A DNA stretch of 64,000 nt from Mesorhizobium sp. B2-3-4 (GCF_006442315.1 NZ_VFVY01000017.1:62001-126000), one strand, 5' to 3'. Positions 15,988 to 25,352 are shown, counted from the first letter of the stretch. Program-made: numbers and translations. The notes: generated from the letters alone by a model not told the origin.

Positions 15988-18339
15988 TCATGGCGTCTTC
16001 GGCAAGGCATAGGCGATGATGTAGTCGCCACGGTCCCGCGACTGGCGGGCGCCACCGGCCGAGACGACGACGAACTGGCGGCCGCTTTCGGGCGACGTGT
16101 AGCTCATCGGTGTCGCCTGCGCACCGACGGGCAGGCGGCCTTTCCAGAGTTCCTCGCCCGTGGCGACGTCGAGGGCGCGCAGATAGTAGTCCTGCGTGCC
16201 GGCATAGAAGACGAGACCGCCGGCGGTCGTCATCGGTCCGCCGAGCGACGGCATGCCGATCGGGATTTGCAGGCCGGTCTTCACGCCGAGCGGTCCGGTG
16301 TCCTGCAGCGTGCCGGCGGGTACCTGCCAGACCAGCTTGCGCGCATTGAGGTCGATGGCGCTGATCGTGCCATAGGGCGGCTGGTGGCAGGGCACGCCGA
16401 GCGGCGACATGAAGCCGTTCTTCAACGCGCCGTAGGGCGTGCCGAGCTGGCGGCTCAGACCGTCATGCGCCGCCGACGGGCCGTACTTGTCGGCTTCCGC
16501 GCGTGGCAGCAGCACGACGAATTGCGGCATGCGGATGTCGTTGACGATCAGATAGCCATTGGCCTCGTCGATCGAGGCGCTGCCCCAGTTCATGCCGCCA
16601 TAATAGCCCGGAAACTGCAGCGAGCGCGTCGGGCCCGGCGGCGTGAATTCGCCTTCGTAGCGCAGTCTCTTGAAGCCGATGCGGCAGTAGAGCTGGTCGA
16701 ACGGGGTGGCGCCCCACATGCTGGCTTCGGTGAAGGGCGCGTCGCCGATCGAAGGCATGCCGACTGAATAGGGCTGGGTCGGCGAAAGGAAATCCTCCTT
16801 GACGCCGCCATCCTGCGGCACGGGCTTCTCCTGAACCTCGGCGATCGGCTTGCCGTCGCGGCGGTCGAGCATGAAGATCTGGCCGCGCTTGGTCACCTGG
16901 ATCAGCGCCGGCACCTTACCGCCCTTGCCGTCCGGCACGTCGTAGAGCGCCGGCTGCGAGGGCAGGTCATAGTCCCACAGATCGTGATGCACGGTCTGGA
17001 ATTTCCAGCGCTCGCGGCCGGTGGCGATGTCGAGCGCGACGACCGAGGCGGTGTAGTCCTCCGCCGCCTTGGAGCGCTCGGCGCCGAAAAAGTCCGGTGT
17101 GGCGTTGCCGGTCGGCAAATAGACGAGGCCAAGCGCTTCGTCATAACTCGGCGTCGACCAGACATTGGGCGTGCCGCGCGTGTAGCTCTGGCCTTCCGGC
17201 GGCAGTTTGGTGATGGCCGGGTTGCCGAGATCCCAGGCCCAGACCAGTTCACCTGTCTTGGCGCTGAAGGCCCTGACGGCGCCCGAGGGCTCGCCGGTCT
17301 CGACATTGTCCCATACCCAGCCGCCGACCATGATCAGGTCGCGCATGACGGTGGGGGCCGAGGTCTGGAAATAGAAGCCGGCCTTGACCTCGCCCATGCC
17401 TTGCTTGAGGTCGACAGTGCCGCCCTGGCCGAAATCGGGGCAGGGCTGGCCGGTCCGGGCGTCGATCTCGATCAGCCGCGCATCGATCGTGGTCATGACG
17501 ATGCGCCCGGCACAGGCGGTGGCGGCCGTCTCATCGGCGGCGGGTTCGTAGTAGCTCACGCCACGGCAGCGCTGCCACAGCGGCGAAGAGGCCTTGGGGT
17601 CGAACTTCCAGCGCGCCTCACCGGTCTCGGCGTTGAGCGCATTGACGACATTCTTCGAGGAACAGGTGTAGACCGTGTCGCCGATCTGCAGCGGGGTGTT
17701 CTGGTCCTCGGCGCCCTTGGCCGGAATGTCGCCGGTGCGGAAGGTCCAGGCGACTTTCAGGTCTTTCACATTGTCCTTGGTGATCTGGCCGATCGGCGCA
17801 TAGCGTGTCCCCGCGGGCGTGCGGCCGTAATGGCGCCAGTCGGTGCTCGTGGCGGCAGCCGGAGCCGGGGTGGTGGGGGCGGTAACCGTCTCGCGGATCA
17901 CGCCATGCGGCTGGAACGCGTAAGCCCCGGTCGCGATCAGGCCGAGCACGAGGACGCCGGCAACCGCGAACGGGCCGCGTTTGCCGCCGCTCGATGACGG
18001 AAACAGCGGCGCCAGCAGAAGGGCGATGACGGCGAGAACGGCCGGCGCGACCAGTCGCGGCACCAGCGGCCAGAAATTGAGACCTGCCTCCCACAGCGCC
18101 CAGGCAATGGTGGCGAGAAACATGAGGATATAGAGCCAGAATCCCGCCTGGCGCCGCAATGCGTAGAGAAAACCGGAGACGATGATGCCGGCGCCTGCCA
18201 AGGCGTAATACCAGGAGCCGCCAAGACCGATGAGCTGGACGCCGCCATAGAGCAAGGGCAGGCCGATTATCATCAGCATCAGGCCGAAAAGCACCAGCAG
18301 CCAAACGCCGCCGGAGCTGTTGGAATCTTGGTTTGACAT
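15988..18339 (-). CDS. gcd: Membrane-bound PQQ-dependent glucose dehydrogenase
   Basis: This 783-residue quinoprotein oxidises glucose (and related aldoses) in the periplasm to gluconolactone and passes electrons to ubiquinone. The first 150 residues hold about five membrane helices, and the remainder is the PQQ propeller (DWRHYGRTPAGTRYAPIGQI, AWTFRTGD, WRCRGVSYYE-type repeats). The length is close to the E. coli enzyme. ATG 18339 follows GAGGACC; the 20 residues before it are probably not translated. No PQQ synthesis genes are in the window. In rhizobia this enzyme can acidify the medium and release phosphate. Confidence 0.95.
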   Translation of the reverse strand: MSNQDSNSSGGVWLLVLFGLMLMIIGLPLLYGGVQLIGLGGSWYYALAGAGIIVSGFLYALRRQAGFWLYILMFLATIAWALWEAGLNFWPLVPRLVAPAVLAVIALLLAPLFPSSSGGKRGPFAVAGVLVLGLIATGAYAFQPHGVIRETVTAPTTPAPAAATSTDWRHYGRTPAGTRYAPIGQITKDNVKDLKVAWTFRTGDIPAKGAEDQNTPLQIGDTVYTCSSKNVVNALNAETGEARWKFDPKASSPLWQRCRGVSYYEPAADETAATACAGRIVMTTIDARLIEIDARTGQPCPDFGQGGTVDLKQGMGEVKAGFYFQTSAPTVMRDLIMVGGWVWDNVETGEPSGAVRAFSAKTGELVWAWDLGNPAITKLPPEGQSYTRGTPNVWSTPSYDEALGLVYLPTGNATPDFFGAERSKAAEDYTASVVALDIATGRERWKFQTVHHDLWDYDLPSQPALYDVPDGKGGKVPALIQVTKRGQIFMLDRRDGKPIAEVQEKPVPQDGGVKEDFLSPTQPYSVGMPSIGDAPFTEASMWGATPFDQLYCRIGFKRLRYEGEFTPPGPTRSLQFPGYYGGMNWGSASIDEANGYLIVNDIRMPQFVVLLPRAEADKYGPSAAHDGLSRQLGTPYGALKNGFMSPLGVPCHQPPYGTISAIDLNARKLVWQVPAGTLQDTGPLGVKTGLQIPIGMPSLGGPMTTAGGLVFYAGTQDYYLRALDVATGEELWKGRLPVGAQATPMSYTSPESGRQFVVVSAGGARQSRDRGDYIIAYALPKTP

Positions 18340-18484
18340 ATCGGTCCTCACATTTCCCGGATCCAGCGCCTGGCGGTCGCGGCGGCCAAAGGGGGCCATC
18401 AGGGCGATCCTGGAGCTCGGTCGTCGGCATCCGGTTCAGGCGAAGGGGGCTTCGCCATCAAAAAGAATTTTATCGCAACCTAAT

Positions 18485-18500
18485 AGATAGCATGTTATCT
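18485..18500. promoter_or_regulatory. Likely MarR operator
   Basis: AGATAGCATGTTATCT is an inverted repeat with 5-bp arms (AGATA/TATCT) and a CATG centre, 14 of 16 positions symmetric. It ends eight bases before the marR start, where a dimeric MarR protein would repress its own gene. It lies 146 bp from the divergent gcd start. Confidence 0.5.
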
Positions 18501-18508
18501 TTTTCGCC

Positions 18509-18955
18509 ATGCCCAAGCAAGACCCGGATAACGCCAGATTTGGCCAACTCGTTATATCAGTCGCAAGGCTGTGGCGGCGGGCAGCCGACAAGGCGCTGGA
18601 CGATTGCGGCCTGTCGCATGCCACCGCCATGCCGCTGGTGATGCTGTCGCGGCTTGGCGATCATCAGCGCCAGGGGGTGCTTGCCGACCATCTTGGCTTC
18701 GAGGGGCCGTCGCTGGTGCGCATCGTCGATCTGCTGGTCGAGGAGGGGCTGGTGAGGCGCATCGAGGATGCCGCCGACAGGCGTGCCAAGATCCTGTCGC
18801 TGACCGATGCAGGGCGCGACCGCGTGACCGAGATCGAACGCTTGCTGGCGGTGCTGCGCGCCGAGCTGCTGAGCGATGTCGGCGCAGACGAACTGAAGAA
18901 AGCCGTGTTGCTGCTCGGCCGGCTGGAGGCGAAGCTGACCAGGCCGGAAAGCTGA
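18509..18955 (+). CDS. MarR-family transcriptional regulator
   Basis: This 148-residue winged-helix repressor has the DNA-recognition region in LADHLGFEGPSLVRIVDLLVEEGLVRRIEDAADRRAKILSLTDAG, the typical MarR helix-wing layout. Related proteins respond to phenolic compounds or oxidants and often control an adjacent exporter. Here it is divergent from gcd and convergent with the disulfide oxidoreductase, so its target is uncertain. No clear ribosome site is visible before the ATG. The frame and family length (about 145) support this start. Confidence 0.9.
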   Translation: MPKQDPDNARFGQLVISVARLWRRAADKALDDCGLSHATAMPLVMLSRLGDHQRQGVLADHLGFEGPSLVRIVDLLVEEGLVRRIEDAADRRAKILSLTDAGRDRVTEIERLLAVLRAELLSDVGADELKKAVLLLGRLEAKLTRPES

Positions 18956-18967
18956 TCGGGAACAGCC

Positions 18968-20359
18968 TCAGGCCAGCGGCTTCAACTCCTGCGCGATGGT
19001 GACCAGCAATTCCGAGACGGTGGGGTGGATGTGCACGGCGCGCGCCAGCGTGTCGACCGGCGCCTTGGCGTACATCAGGTCGAGCACGCTGTGTACGGCC
19101 TCGTCGCCGCCAGGCCCAAGCACCGAGCAGCCAAGAATTTCCCTGGTCTCGGCATCGACCAGTATCTTCATGAACCCTTGAGTCTCGCCTTTTTCGACGG
19201 CGCGGCCGACGCGGGTCATCGGCCGCTGGCCGGCCAGGGCGCGACGTCCGGATTTTCTTACCGCCGTCTCGGTCATGCCGCAGCGGCCGAGCGGCGGATC
19301 GATGAACAGCCCATAGGTCTCGATGCGGTCGCTGACTTTGCGCGTGTCATTGTCGAGCAAATTGGCGGCGACGATCTCGAAGTCGTTATAGGAGGTGTGG
19401 GTAAAGGCGCCCTTGCCGTTGCAGTCGCCCATCGCCCAGATGCCCGGCACGCTGGTGCGAAGTTGATCGTCGACGGTGACGAAGCCGCGCTTGTCGACCT
19501 CGACGCCAGCCTTGTCGAGGCCGAGGTCGTCGGTGTTGGGGTTGCGCCCCAGCGCCAAAAGCACGTGCGAGCCGACGGCCGGCGCTTTGCCGGACGAGAA
19601 GGTCACGGCGATGTCGTTGCCCTGTTTGGCGAAGCCAATGTCGTCGGCGCCGACATGCACGGTGATGCCTTCGTTTTCCAGGATCGACAGGATGGCGGCC
19701 GAGACGTCCTCGTCCTCGCGGCCAGTGAGGCGCGGGCTCTTCTCGATGACGGTGACTTCGCTGCCGAAGCGGCGGAACATCTGCGCGAATTCGAGCGAGA
19801 TGTAGCTGCCGCCGACGACGATGAGATGGCGCGGCAGAACGTCGAGATCCATCATCGAGGAATTGGTCAGATAGTCGATGTCGTGGATGCCGGGCAGGTC
19901 CGGCACCGAGGCACGGCCGCCGGTGTTGAGGAAGATTTTTTCGGCGCTCAAAAGGTCGTCGCCGACGCGCACCGTGTTGGTGGATTCGAAACGCGCATGG
20001 CCGCGATAGAGCGTGCAGCCCTTCATGCCGGCGATCCACGTCTCCAGATTGCCGCGGGCGTCGTTGGTGACCTTGTCCTTGCGCGCCTTGATCCTGGCAT
20101 AGTCGACCCCGACGGGGCCCGGGAACGTCACGCCATAGTCGGCGGCGCGCCGCGCCAGATGCGCGGCATAGGCGCTGGCGACCATGGTCTTGGTGGGCAT
20201 GCAGCCGGTGTTGACGCAGGTGCCGCCGATGAGCTTGCGCTCGATCAGGGCCACGCTCATGCCTGCCGCTGTCAGCCGGCCCGCCAATGGCGGCCCCGCC
20301 TGGCCGGCGCCGATGATGATGGCGTCGAAGGTCTTTGCGGTTGAAGTCCGGGCCGTCAT
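18968..20359 (-). CDS. FAD-dependent pyridine nucleotide-disulfide oxidoreductase (mercuric reductase/lipoamide dehydrogenase-like)
   Basis: This 463-residue class I flavoprotein disulfide reductase has the FAD loop GAGQAG (17-22), the redox pair C48/C53 in GGTCVNTGCMPTKT, a second Rossmann motif (VVGGSYISLEFAQ) and the C-terminal HIHPTVSE active-site segment. It lacks the extra HMA domain and terminal cysteine pair of true mercuric reductases. It is not next to any 2-oxoacid dehydrogenase genes, so a lipoamide role is not supported. Rhizobial homologues are usually annotated only as mercuric-reductase-like. The start overlaps the upstream DUF4126 gene by ATGA. Confidence 0.88.
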   Translation of the reverse strand: MTARTSTAKTFDAIIIGAGQAGPPLAGRLTAAGMSVALIERKLIGGTCVNTGCMPTKTMVASAYAAHLARRAADYGVTFPGPVGVDYARIKARKDKVTNDARGNLETWIAGMKGCTLYRGHARFESTNTVRVGDDLLSAEKIFLNTGGRASVPDLPGIHDIDYLTNSSMMDLDVLPRHLIVVGGSYISLEFAQMFRRFGSEVTVIEKSPRLTGREDEDVSAAILSILENEGITVHVGADDIGFAKQGNDIAVTFSSGKAPAVGSHVLLALGRNPNTDDLGLDKAGVEVDKRGFVTVDDQLRTSVPGIWAMGDCNGKGAFTHTSYNDFEIVAANLLDNDTRKVSDRIETYGLFIDPPLGRCGMTETAVRKSGRRALAGQRPMTRVGRAVEKGETQGFMKILVDAETREILGCSVLGPGGDEAVHSVLDLMYAKAPVDTLARAVHIHPTVSELLVTIAQELKPLA

Positions 20360-20817
20360 GCCACCGCCGCCACGATCAGCAGGCCGCCGATGATGGCCAC
20401 CGCGTCCTCGATGAAGGCGGCGGGCGGGTCCTTGCCGAAAGCGGCCGCCAGCCGGCCGCGCGCTTCGGCGCCGCCCAGCGTGCCGATGACCGCGCCGATG
20501 GCGCCCGCGATCAGGCAGACGATGGTGGCGCCGCCGGCCGCGCCGATCACCGCGCCGGTGAAGGCGCCCATGACGATACGGGCACCGAACTGCTGCGGCA
20601 CTTTCCGGCTCGGCGTCGACGGCAACTGGTCGGTGACGAGTTCGACGATGGCCAGGATGGTGAAGATGCCGACTGCGGCCCAATGGCTCATGAAGCTCGC
20701 CCAGGTGCCGGCCACCGGCAACCAGCCGAGATAGGCGCCCCAGGCGACGGCGGCCGGTGCCGTCATGGCGCGCAGGCCGGCAATGACACCGATCAGAAGT
20801 GCAAGAAGATAAAGCAT
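20356..20817 (-). CDS. DUF4126-family membrane protein
   Basis: This 153-residue protein has four or five hydrophobic segments and the family-like opening LLIGVIAGLRAMTAPAAVAWGAYLG. Glycine-rich helices (GAFTGAVIGAAGGATIVCLIAGAIGAVIGTLGG) fill the middle. The function is unknown. Its stop overlaps the start of the flavoprotein gene, implying translational coupling, so the two may act together, for instance in membrane redox or solute handling. Confidence 0.75.
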   Translation of the reverse strand: MLYLLALLIGVIAGLRAMTAPAAVAWGAYLGWLPVAGTWASFMSHWAAVGIFTILAIVELVTDQLPSTPSRKVPQQFGARIVMGAFTGAVIGAAGGATIVCLIAGAIGAVIGTLGGAEARGRLAAAFGKDPPAAFIEDAVAIIGGLLIVAAVA

Positions 20818-20956
20818 GTCGATCCCCCTCGATCATGGGCTGGGACAGCCCTGAAACGCAGGCTACCATAGGTCGGGTATTTGACCACTGCTTGCGTCGA
20901 CGCTTTTTGCGCCGGCAGCGATTGTGTTTTGCAATGAGCCAACCGGAGACGCTGTC

Positions 20957-21514
20957 ATGGCTGGAAGCGAGCGCGCGAAGATGGCGGCCGGCGAATGGTA
21001 TAGATGCCTCGATGAAGAATTGGAGGCATTGCGCGCCACGGCACGCGACGCGGTGTTCGAGCACAATATGCTGCCGCCGCGCCAGCGCGGTAATCTCGGC
21101 CCCGGCCTGCACGGACTGCTCGGCAAGGTGGGCGAGGGCGCCCGCATCGAGGCGCCATTCCACTGCGCCTACGGCTTCAACATCTTTCTGGGCGCCGGCG
21201 CCTTCCTCAATGCCGGCTGCACCATACTCGACACCGCGCCGGTGCGGATCGGCGGGGGCACGCTGCTTGGCCCCAATGTGCAGATCTACTGCGCCGAGCA
21301 CCACAAGGAGGCTTCGGGGCGGCAAGCGGGACTGGAGATCGCCAGGCCGGTCACAATCGGCGCCAATGCCTGGATCGGCGGCAGCGCGATCATCCTTTGC
21401 GGCGTCAGCATCGGCGAAGGCGCCATCGTCGGCGCGGGCGCGGTCGTGACGCGCGACGTGCCCGCCAATGCCACTGTGGTCGGCAATCCAGCGCGGGCGG
21501 TCACACGGCGCTGA
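20957..21514 (+). CDS. Sugar O-acetyltransferase (Maa/NodL/LacA-like)
   Basis: This 185-residue left-handed beta-helix acyltransferase moves acetyl from acetyl-CoA to a sugar hydroxyl. The N-terminal maltose-acetyltransferase helix (KMAAGEWYRCLDEELEALRATARDAV) is followed by hexapeptide repeats and the catalytic histidine region (QIYCAEHHKEAS). I start it at ATG 20957 with GGAGA eight bases upstream; the GTG at 20924 has no such signal. The length matches Maa and NodL. Nothing nearby marks it as a nodulation gene. Its 3' end overlaps the convergent regulator by 14 bp. Confidence 0.9.
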   Translation: MAGSERAKMAAGEWYRCLDEELEALRATARDAVFEHNMLPPRQRGNLGPGLHGLLGKVGEGARIEAPFHCAYGFNIFLGAGAFLNAGCTILDTAPVRIGGGTLLGPNVQIYCAEHHKEASGRQAGLEIARPVTIGANAWIGGSAIILCGVSIGEGAIVGAGAVVTRDVPANATVVGNPARAVTRR

Positions 21515-22472
21515 GCGTGCCCCTTGAAAATTCACGCCGGTATTGCGCTGGAGATGTCCTTAGCCGCGCGGAAAAATGCTGGCGCAGCGAGGTGGCGCTG
21601 CCGAAGCCGGCTTCGAAGGCGACCATGTCCATCGGCTTGTCAGTCGTTTCCAGCAGCCTCTGCGCCAGCGCGATGCGCTGGTCGGCCAGCCAGTCGCCGA
21701 AGCTGGTGCCTGTCGTTTTCTGGAACCGGCGGGTGAAGGTACGCCGGGTAAGGCCGGCCGCCTCGGCCACGCTGTCGAGACCGTGCGGTTCGTCTGGCGT
21801 CGCGCGCACCTTGTCGAGAGCCTGGGTAAAGCGGTCGGCGGCCGGGCCAGGCGCCATCGGGCGCTCTATGAACTGCGCCTGACCGCCCTGCCGATGCGGT
21901 GACAGCACGACATGCCGGGCGAGCCGCAACGCGGCCTCGGCGCCGTAGCGGGCGCGCACGATGTGCAGGCAGCAGTCGAGCCCGGCGGCGACCCCGGCGG
22001 AAGTGACGATGTCGCCATCGTCGACATAGAGGACGTCGGCATCGACCGAAACGTCGGGATGGAGGGCCTGCAACTGGTCGGTATAGGCCCAATGGGTGGT
22101 GGCGGTGCGGCCCGAGAGCAGGCCGGCGGCGGCGATGGCAAACGTGCCGAGGCACAGGCCCACGATCAGTGCGCCGCGCCGGTGAGCACGGCCGAGCGCG
22201 TCCTCGAGCGGTTTGGCCAGCGGCGCATCAAGTTCCTTCCAGCTCGGGATGATGACGATGTCGGCGTCATCGAGCGCGGCGAGCCCGTGCGGGACCAGGA
22301 TGCTTAGTCCGGCATCGGTCTGGATCGGACCTTCCTCGACCCCGCAGACGCGGAAATCGAAGCGTGGCAGGCCTAGCCTGGTGCGGTCGGCGCCAAACAC
22401 CAGGCAAGGCACGGAGAGATGGAACGGGCTGATGCCGTCGAAGGCGAGGACGGCGATGATGGGCGCGGTCAT
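21501..22472 (-). CDS. GlxA-type AraC regulator with DJ-1/PfpI domain
   Basis: This 323-residue transcription factor joins an N-terminal DJ-1/PfpI-like sensor domain (nucleophile-elbow-like GLCLGTFAIAAAG) to a C-terminal pair of AraC helix-turn-helix motifs (LDSVAEAAGLTRRTFTRRFQKTTG and MDMVAFEAGFGSATSLRQHF). Such proteins often activate amine, amide or nitrogen-compound catabolism. ATG 22472 is used; the extra 20 residues of the longer frame run through the palindrome at 22493. It is divergent from the isochorismatase-family gene, its likely target. Confidence 0.9.
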   Translation of the reverse strand: MTAPIIAVLAFDGISPFHLSVPCLVFGADRTRLGLPRFDFRVCGVEEGPIQTDAGLSILVPHGLAALDDADIVIIPSWKELDAPLAKPLEDALGRAHRRGALIVGLCLGTFAIAAAGLLSGRTATTHWAYTDQLQALHPDVSVDADVLYVDDGDIVTSAGVAAGLDCCLHIVRARYGAEAALRLARHVVLSPHRQGGQAQFIERPMAPGPAADRFTQALDKVRATPDEPHGLDSVAEAAGLTRRTFTRRFQKTTGTSFGDWLADQRIALAQRLLETTDKPMDMVAFEAGFGSATSLRQHFSARLRTSPAQYRREFSRGTLSAV

Positions 22473-22492
22473 GGGGCTTTCCAGTTGGATGC

Positions 22493-22507
22493 GAATTGTC
22501 CCAATTC
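22493..22507. promoter_or_regulatory. Palindrome in glxA-type/isochorismatase divergent promoter region
   Basis: GAATTG-TCC-CAATTC is a perfect dyad with 6-bp arms, 21 bp before the regulator start and 89 bp before the isochorismatase gene. Position and symmetry suggest an operator controlling one or both divergent genes. Confidence 0.45.
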
Positions 22508-22595
22508 TTTCGAATGATGTCAATCGGGCCACTTTTGCCTGAGGGCAAGAAGCCTATCCTGGGCTGGCCATATCAAGCCCGAAAGGAAAAACACC

Positions 22596-23240
22596 ATGTC
22601 CGAGCCAGCCAACACCGCGCCGCGCCGCGCGCTCGTCGTCATCGACGTCCAGAACGACTATGACGGCGGCAGCCTCGCCATCCAGCACCCGCCGTTCCGC
22701 GACAGCGTCGTCAATGTGGCGCGCGCCATGGATGCCGCGACGGCCGCGGGCATCAAGGTGGTGGTGGTCAAGCAGATGGCGCCCGAGGCCTCGCCGATCT
22801 TCGCCAGGGGCAGCCACGGCGGCGAGTTGCATCCCGAGATCGCCAGGCGTGCCCGCGACCACTATGTCGAGAAGATGCTGCCTTCCGCTTTCACCGGCAC
22901 CGATCTCGAGGAATGGCTGCGCGCCAATGCCATCGATACGATCGTGGTCGCCGGCTACATGACGCATAATTGCGACCTGTCGACCATCATCCATGCTGTG
23001 CATATGGGCTTTGCCGTCGAGTTCCTGTCCGACGCGACCGGCTCGGTGCCTTACGCCAACAGCGCCGGCCATGCCTCGGCCGAGGAGATCCACCGCGTCG
23101 TCACGATCATCCTGCAGTCGCGCTTCGCGGCGGTGCTGAAGACCGCCGAATGGATCGAGTGCCTGAAGACCGGCGCCTTGCCGGAGCGCGACACGATCTA
23201 CGCCTCCAACCAGCGGGCGCTGGCGCGCGAGGCGGCATAG
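22596..23240 (+). CDS. Isochorismatase-family cysteine hydrolase
   Basis: This 214-residue enzyme of the isochorismatase-like hydrolase superfamily (nicotinamidase, N-carbamoylsarcosine amidase and relatives) has the catalytic triad D17 (VIDVQNDY), K93 (YVEKMLPSAF) and C126 (YMTHNCDLST). It should cleave an amide or carbamoyl bond. AAAGGAAAAAC lies before the ATG. The divergent GlxA-type regulator fits an inducible nitrogen-compound pathway. The exact substrate cannot be assigned. Confidence 0.88.
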   Translation: MSEPANTAPRRALVVIDVQNDYDGGSLAIQHPPFRDSVVNVARAMDAATAAGIKVVVVKQMAPEASPIFARGSHGGELHPEIARRARDHYVEKMLPSAFTGTDLEEWLRANAIDTIVVAGYMTHNCDLSTIIHAVHMGFAVEFLSDATGSVPYANSAGHASAEEIHRVVTIILQSRFAAVLKTAEWIECLKTGALPERDTIYASNQRALAREAA

Positions 23241-23254
23241 TTATCTCTGGAAAC

Positions 23255-23288
23255 AGAAAGGGCGCCGCATCACTGCGGCGCCCTTTCT
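23255..23288. terminator. Bidirectional terminator
   Basis: A perfect 14-bp stem AGAAAGGGCGCCGC / GCGGCGCCCTTTCT with a six-base loop lies between the convergent isochorismatase and fhs genes. T-rich tracts on both sides let it serve both strands. Confidence 0.9.
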
Positions 23289-23307
23289 TGTTTGCTGATG
23301 ACGGATC

Positions 23308-24987
23308 CTAGAACAGGCCTTCGATCTGGCCGGCCTCGTTGAGGAAGATCTTCTCCGAGGACGGCTTGCTCGGCAGGCCGGGCATGGTCATGACCTCGCC
23401 GCAGATGATGACGACGAAGCCGGCGCCGGCCGAAAGCCTGACCTCGCGCACCGGAACGGTGTGGCCGGTCGGCGCGCCGCGCAGGTTCGGGTCGGTCGAG
23501 AAGGAATACTGGGTCTTGGCCATGCAGACCGGCAGGTTGCCATAGCCGGCGTCTTCCCAGGCCTTGAGCTGGTCACGCACCGACTTGTCGGCGATGGCTT
23601 CCGAGCCGCGATAGATGCGCTGGACGATGGTGTTGACCTTCTCGAACAGCGGCATCGCATCGGGATAGAGCGGCGCGAACTGCGAAGCGCCGGACTCGGC
23701 CAGCGCCACCACCTTGTTGGCGAGGTCCTCGATGCCGGCCGAGCCATTGGCCCAGTGCTTGCACAGGATCGCCTCTTCGCCCATCGAGGCGACATAGTCC
23801 TTCATCGCCTGGATCTCGGCGTCGGTGTCGGAATAGAAGTGGTTGATGGCAACCACCGCCGGCACGCCGAACTGCCTGATGTTCTCGATATGGCGGCCGA
23901 GATTGGCGCAGCCCTTTTTCACCGCCTCGACGTTTTCCTTGCCGAGGTCTTCCTTCTTGACGCCGCCATTCATCTTCATGGCGCGCACGGTGGCGACGAT
24001 GACCGTGGCGGCCGGCTTGAGGCCGGCCTTGCGGCACTTGATGTCGAAGAATTTCTCGGCACCCAGGTCGGCGCCGAAGCCGGCTTCGGTGACGACGTAA
24101 TCGGCAAGCTTCAGCGCCGTCGTGGTGGCGACGACCGAGTTGCAGCCATGCGCGATGTTGGCGAACGGACCGCCATGCACGAAGGCCGGGTTGTTCTCCA
24201 GCGTCTGCACGAGGTTCGGCTGCATGGCGTCCTTGAGCAGCACCGCCATGGCGCCATCGGCCTTGAGGTCGCGGGCAAAGACCGGCGTCTTGTCGCGGCG
24301 ATAGGCGACGATGATGTCGCCGAGGCGCTTTTCCAGATCCTTCAGGTCGGTGGACAGGCACAGGATCGCCATCACTTCGGAAGCGACAGTGATGTCGAAG
24401 CCGGCTTCGCGCGGATAGCCGTTGGCGACGCCGCCGAGCGAGCAGATGATCTCGCGCAACGCGCGGTCGTTCATGTCCATGACGCGGCGCCAGGCGACGC
24501 GGCGGGTGTCGATGCCGAGCTCATTGCCCCAGTAGATGTGATTGTCGATCAGCGCCGACAGAAGGTTATGCGCCGTGGTGATGGCATGGAAATCGCCGGT
24601 GAAGTGAAGGTTCATGTCCTCCATCGGCACGACCTGCGCATAACCGCCACCGGCGGCACCGCCCTTGACGCCGAAATTCGGGCCGAGAGAGGCCTCGCGG
24701 ATGCAGACGATCGCCTTCTTGCCGATGCGGTTCAGGCCATCGCCGAGGCCGACCGTGGTGGTGGTCTTGCCTTCGCCGGCAGGCGTCGGGTTGATGGCGG
24801 TGACCAGGATCAGCTTGCCGTCCTTGTTGCCCTTCACCGACTTGATGAATTCGGCGGATACCTTGGCCTTGTCGTGGCCGTAGGGCAGGAGGTGCTCGGT
24901 CGGGATGCCGATCTTCTGGCCAATCTCCTGGATCTGCTTTTTCTTGGCGCCACGCGCGATCTCGATGTCGGACTTCACTTCGGCCAT
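23308..24987 (-). CDS. fhs: Formate-tetrahydrofolate ligase
   Basis: This 559-residue enzyme makes 10-formyl-tetrahydrofolate from formate, ATP and THF, feeding purine and initiator-tRNA formylation. The nucleotide loop TPAGEGKTTTTVGLGDGLNRIG, the segment REASLGPNFGVKGGAAGGGYAQV-like and the C-terminal GFVVIICGEVMTMPGLP are diagnostic. The length is as expected. It is transcribed alone from a promoter proposed at 25068-25096 and ends at a shared terminator. It may support one-carbon metabolism with formate released elsewhere. Confidence 0.97.
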   Translation of the reverse strand: MAEVKSDIEIARGAKKKQIQEIGQKIGIPTEHLLPYGHDKAKVSAEFIKSVKGNKDGKLILVTAINPTPAGEGKTTTTVGLGDGLNRIGKKAIVCIREASLGPNFGVKGGAAGGGYAQVVPMEDMNLHFTGDFHAITTAHNLLSALIDNHIYWGNELGIDTRRVAWRRVMDMNDRALREIICSLGGVANGYPREAGFDITVASEVMAILCLSTDLKDLEKRLGDIIVAYRRDKTPVFARDLKADGAMAVLLKDAMQPNLVQTLENNPAFVHGGPFANIAHGCNSVVATTTALKLADYVVTEAGFGADLGAEKFFDIKCRKAGLKPAATVIVATVRAMKMNGGVKKEDLGKENVEAVKKGCANLGRHIENIRQFGVPAVVAINHFYSDTDAEIQAMKDYVASMGEEAILCKHWANGSAGIEDLANKVVALAESGASQFAPLYPDAMPLFEKVNTIVQRIYRGSEAIADKSVRDQLKAWEDAGYGNLPVCMAKTQYSFSTDPNLRGAPTGHTVPVREVRLSAGAGFVVIICGEVMTMPGLPSKPSSEKIFLNEAGQIEGLF

Positions 24988-25067
24988 GACGGCTTTCCTC
25001 TGGATTGGACGGTGGAGGGGACGGGGTTGATGTCACTCGCAAGAAGGCTGGAACCGGACGCGCGGGC

Positions 25068-25096
25068 ATCTAACCCTGTCGCTGCGGTTGCGTCAA
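25068..25096 (-). promoter_or_regulatory. Candidate fhs promoter
   Basis: On the minus strand TTGACG (25096-25091) and TTAGAT (25073-25068) are separated by 17 bp, giving a 5' leader of about 75 bases before fhs. Confidence 0.4.
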
Positions 25097-25352
25097 CTTT
25101 CATGCAACTATGTTTCCTATAGAGAAAATTCCTCTGCGGCGGGCCGACCTGTCCCGGTTCTTTATGGCTCCGCTTGCCGCGCCGTATAGAAGCCAGAGCG
25201 GCGGCGCTTCCGCCGTCTCAAAACAGCCGCACAATGCACGGAATGCGACAGACGCGACGGCGCAAATCCGCCATCTCCGATGCAGGTCGTTCTCCCAAAA
25301 CCCGGTCGCTTTTGGGCACATGCATTTGGGCCGTCGCTGCCCGCGAATGCCG
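25097..25352. other. Intergenic stretch between DUF2333 gene and fhs promoter
   Basis: Apart from a GGCGG/CCGCC inverted repeat near 25200-25216, I see nothing recognisable here. A 73-codon minus-strand frame exists but has no ribosome site or family resemblance, and I do not call it a gene. Confidence 0.5.

Noticed and set aside
18968..21535. An 855-codon minus-strand frame suggesting a large fusion upstream of the flavoprotein
   Set aside because: The part beyond 20359 lies in another frame of the DUF4126 and acetyltransferase genes and has no family character. The ATG at 20359 gives a normal-length enzyme.
23461..25122. A 553-codon plus-strand frame opposite fhs
   Set aside because: It is an antisense shadow of a highly conserved enzyme gene.
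25190..25225. GGCGG/CCGCC inverted repeat as a terminator
   Set aside because: The stem is short and no U-tract follows on either strand.
25100..25321. A 73-codon frame between fhs and the DUF2333 gene
   Set aside because: It has no ribosome site and mixed composition, and it overlaps the proposed fhs promoter region.
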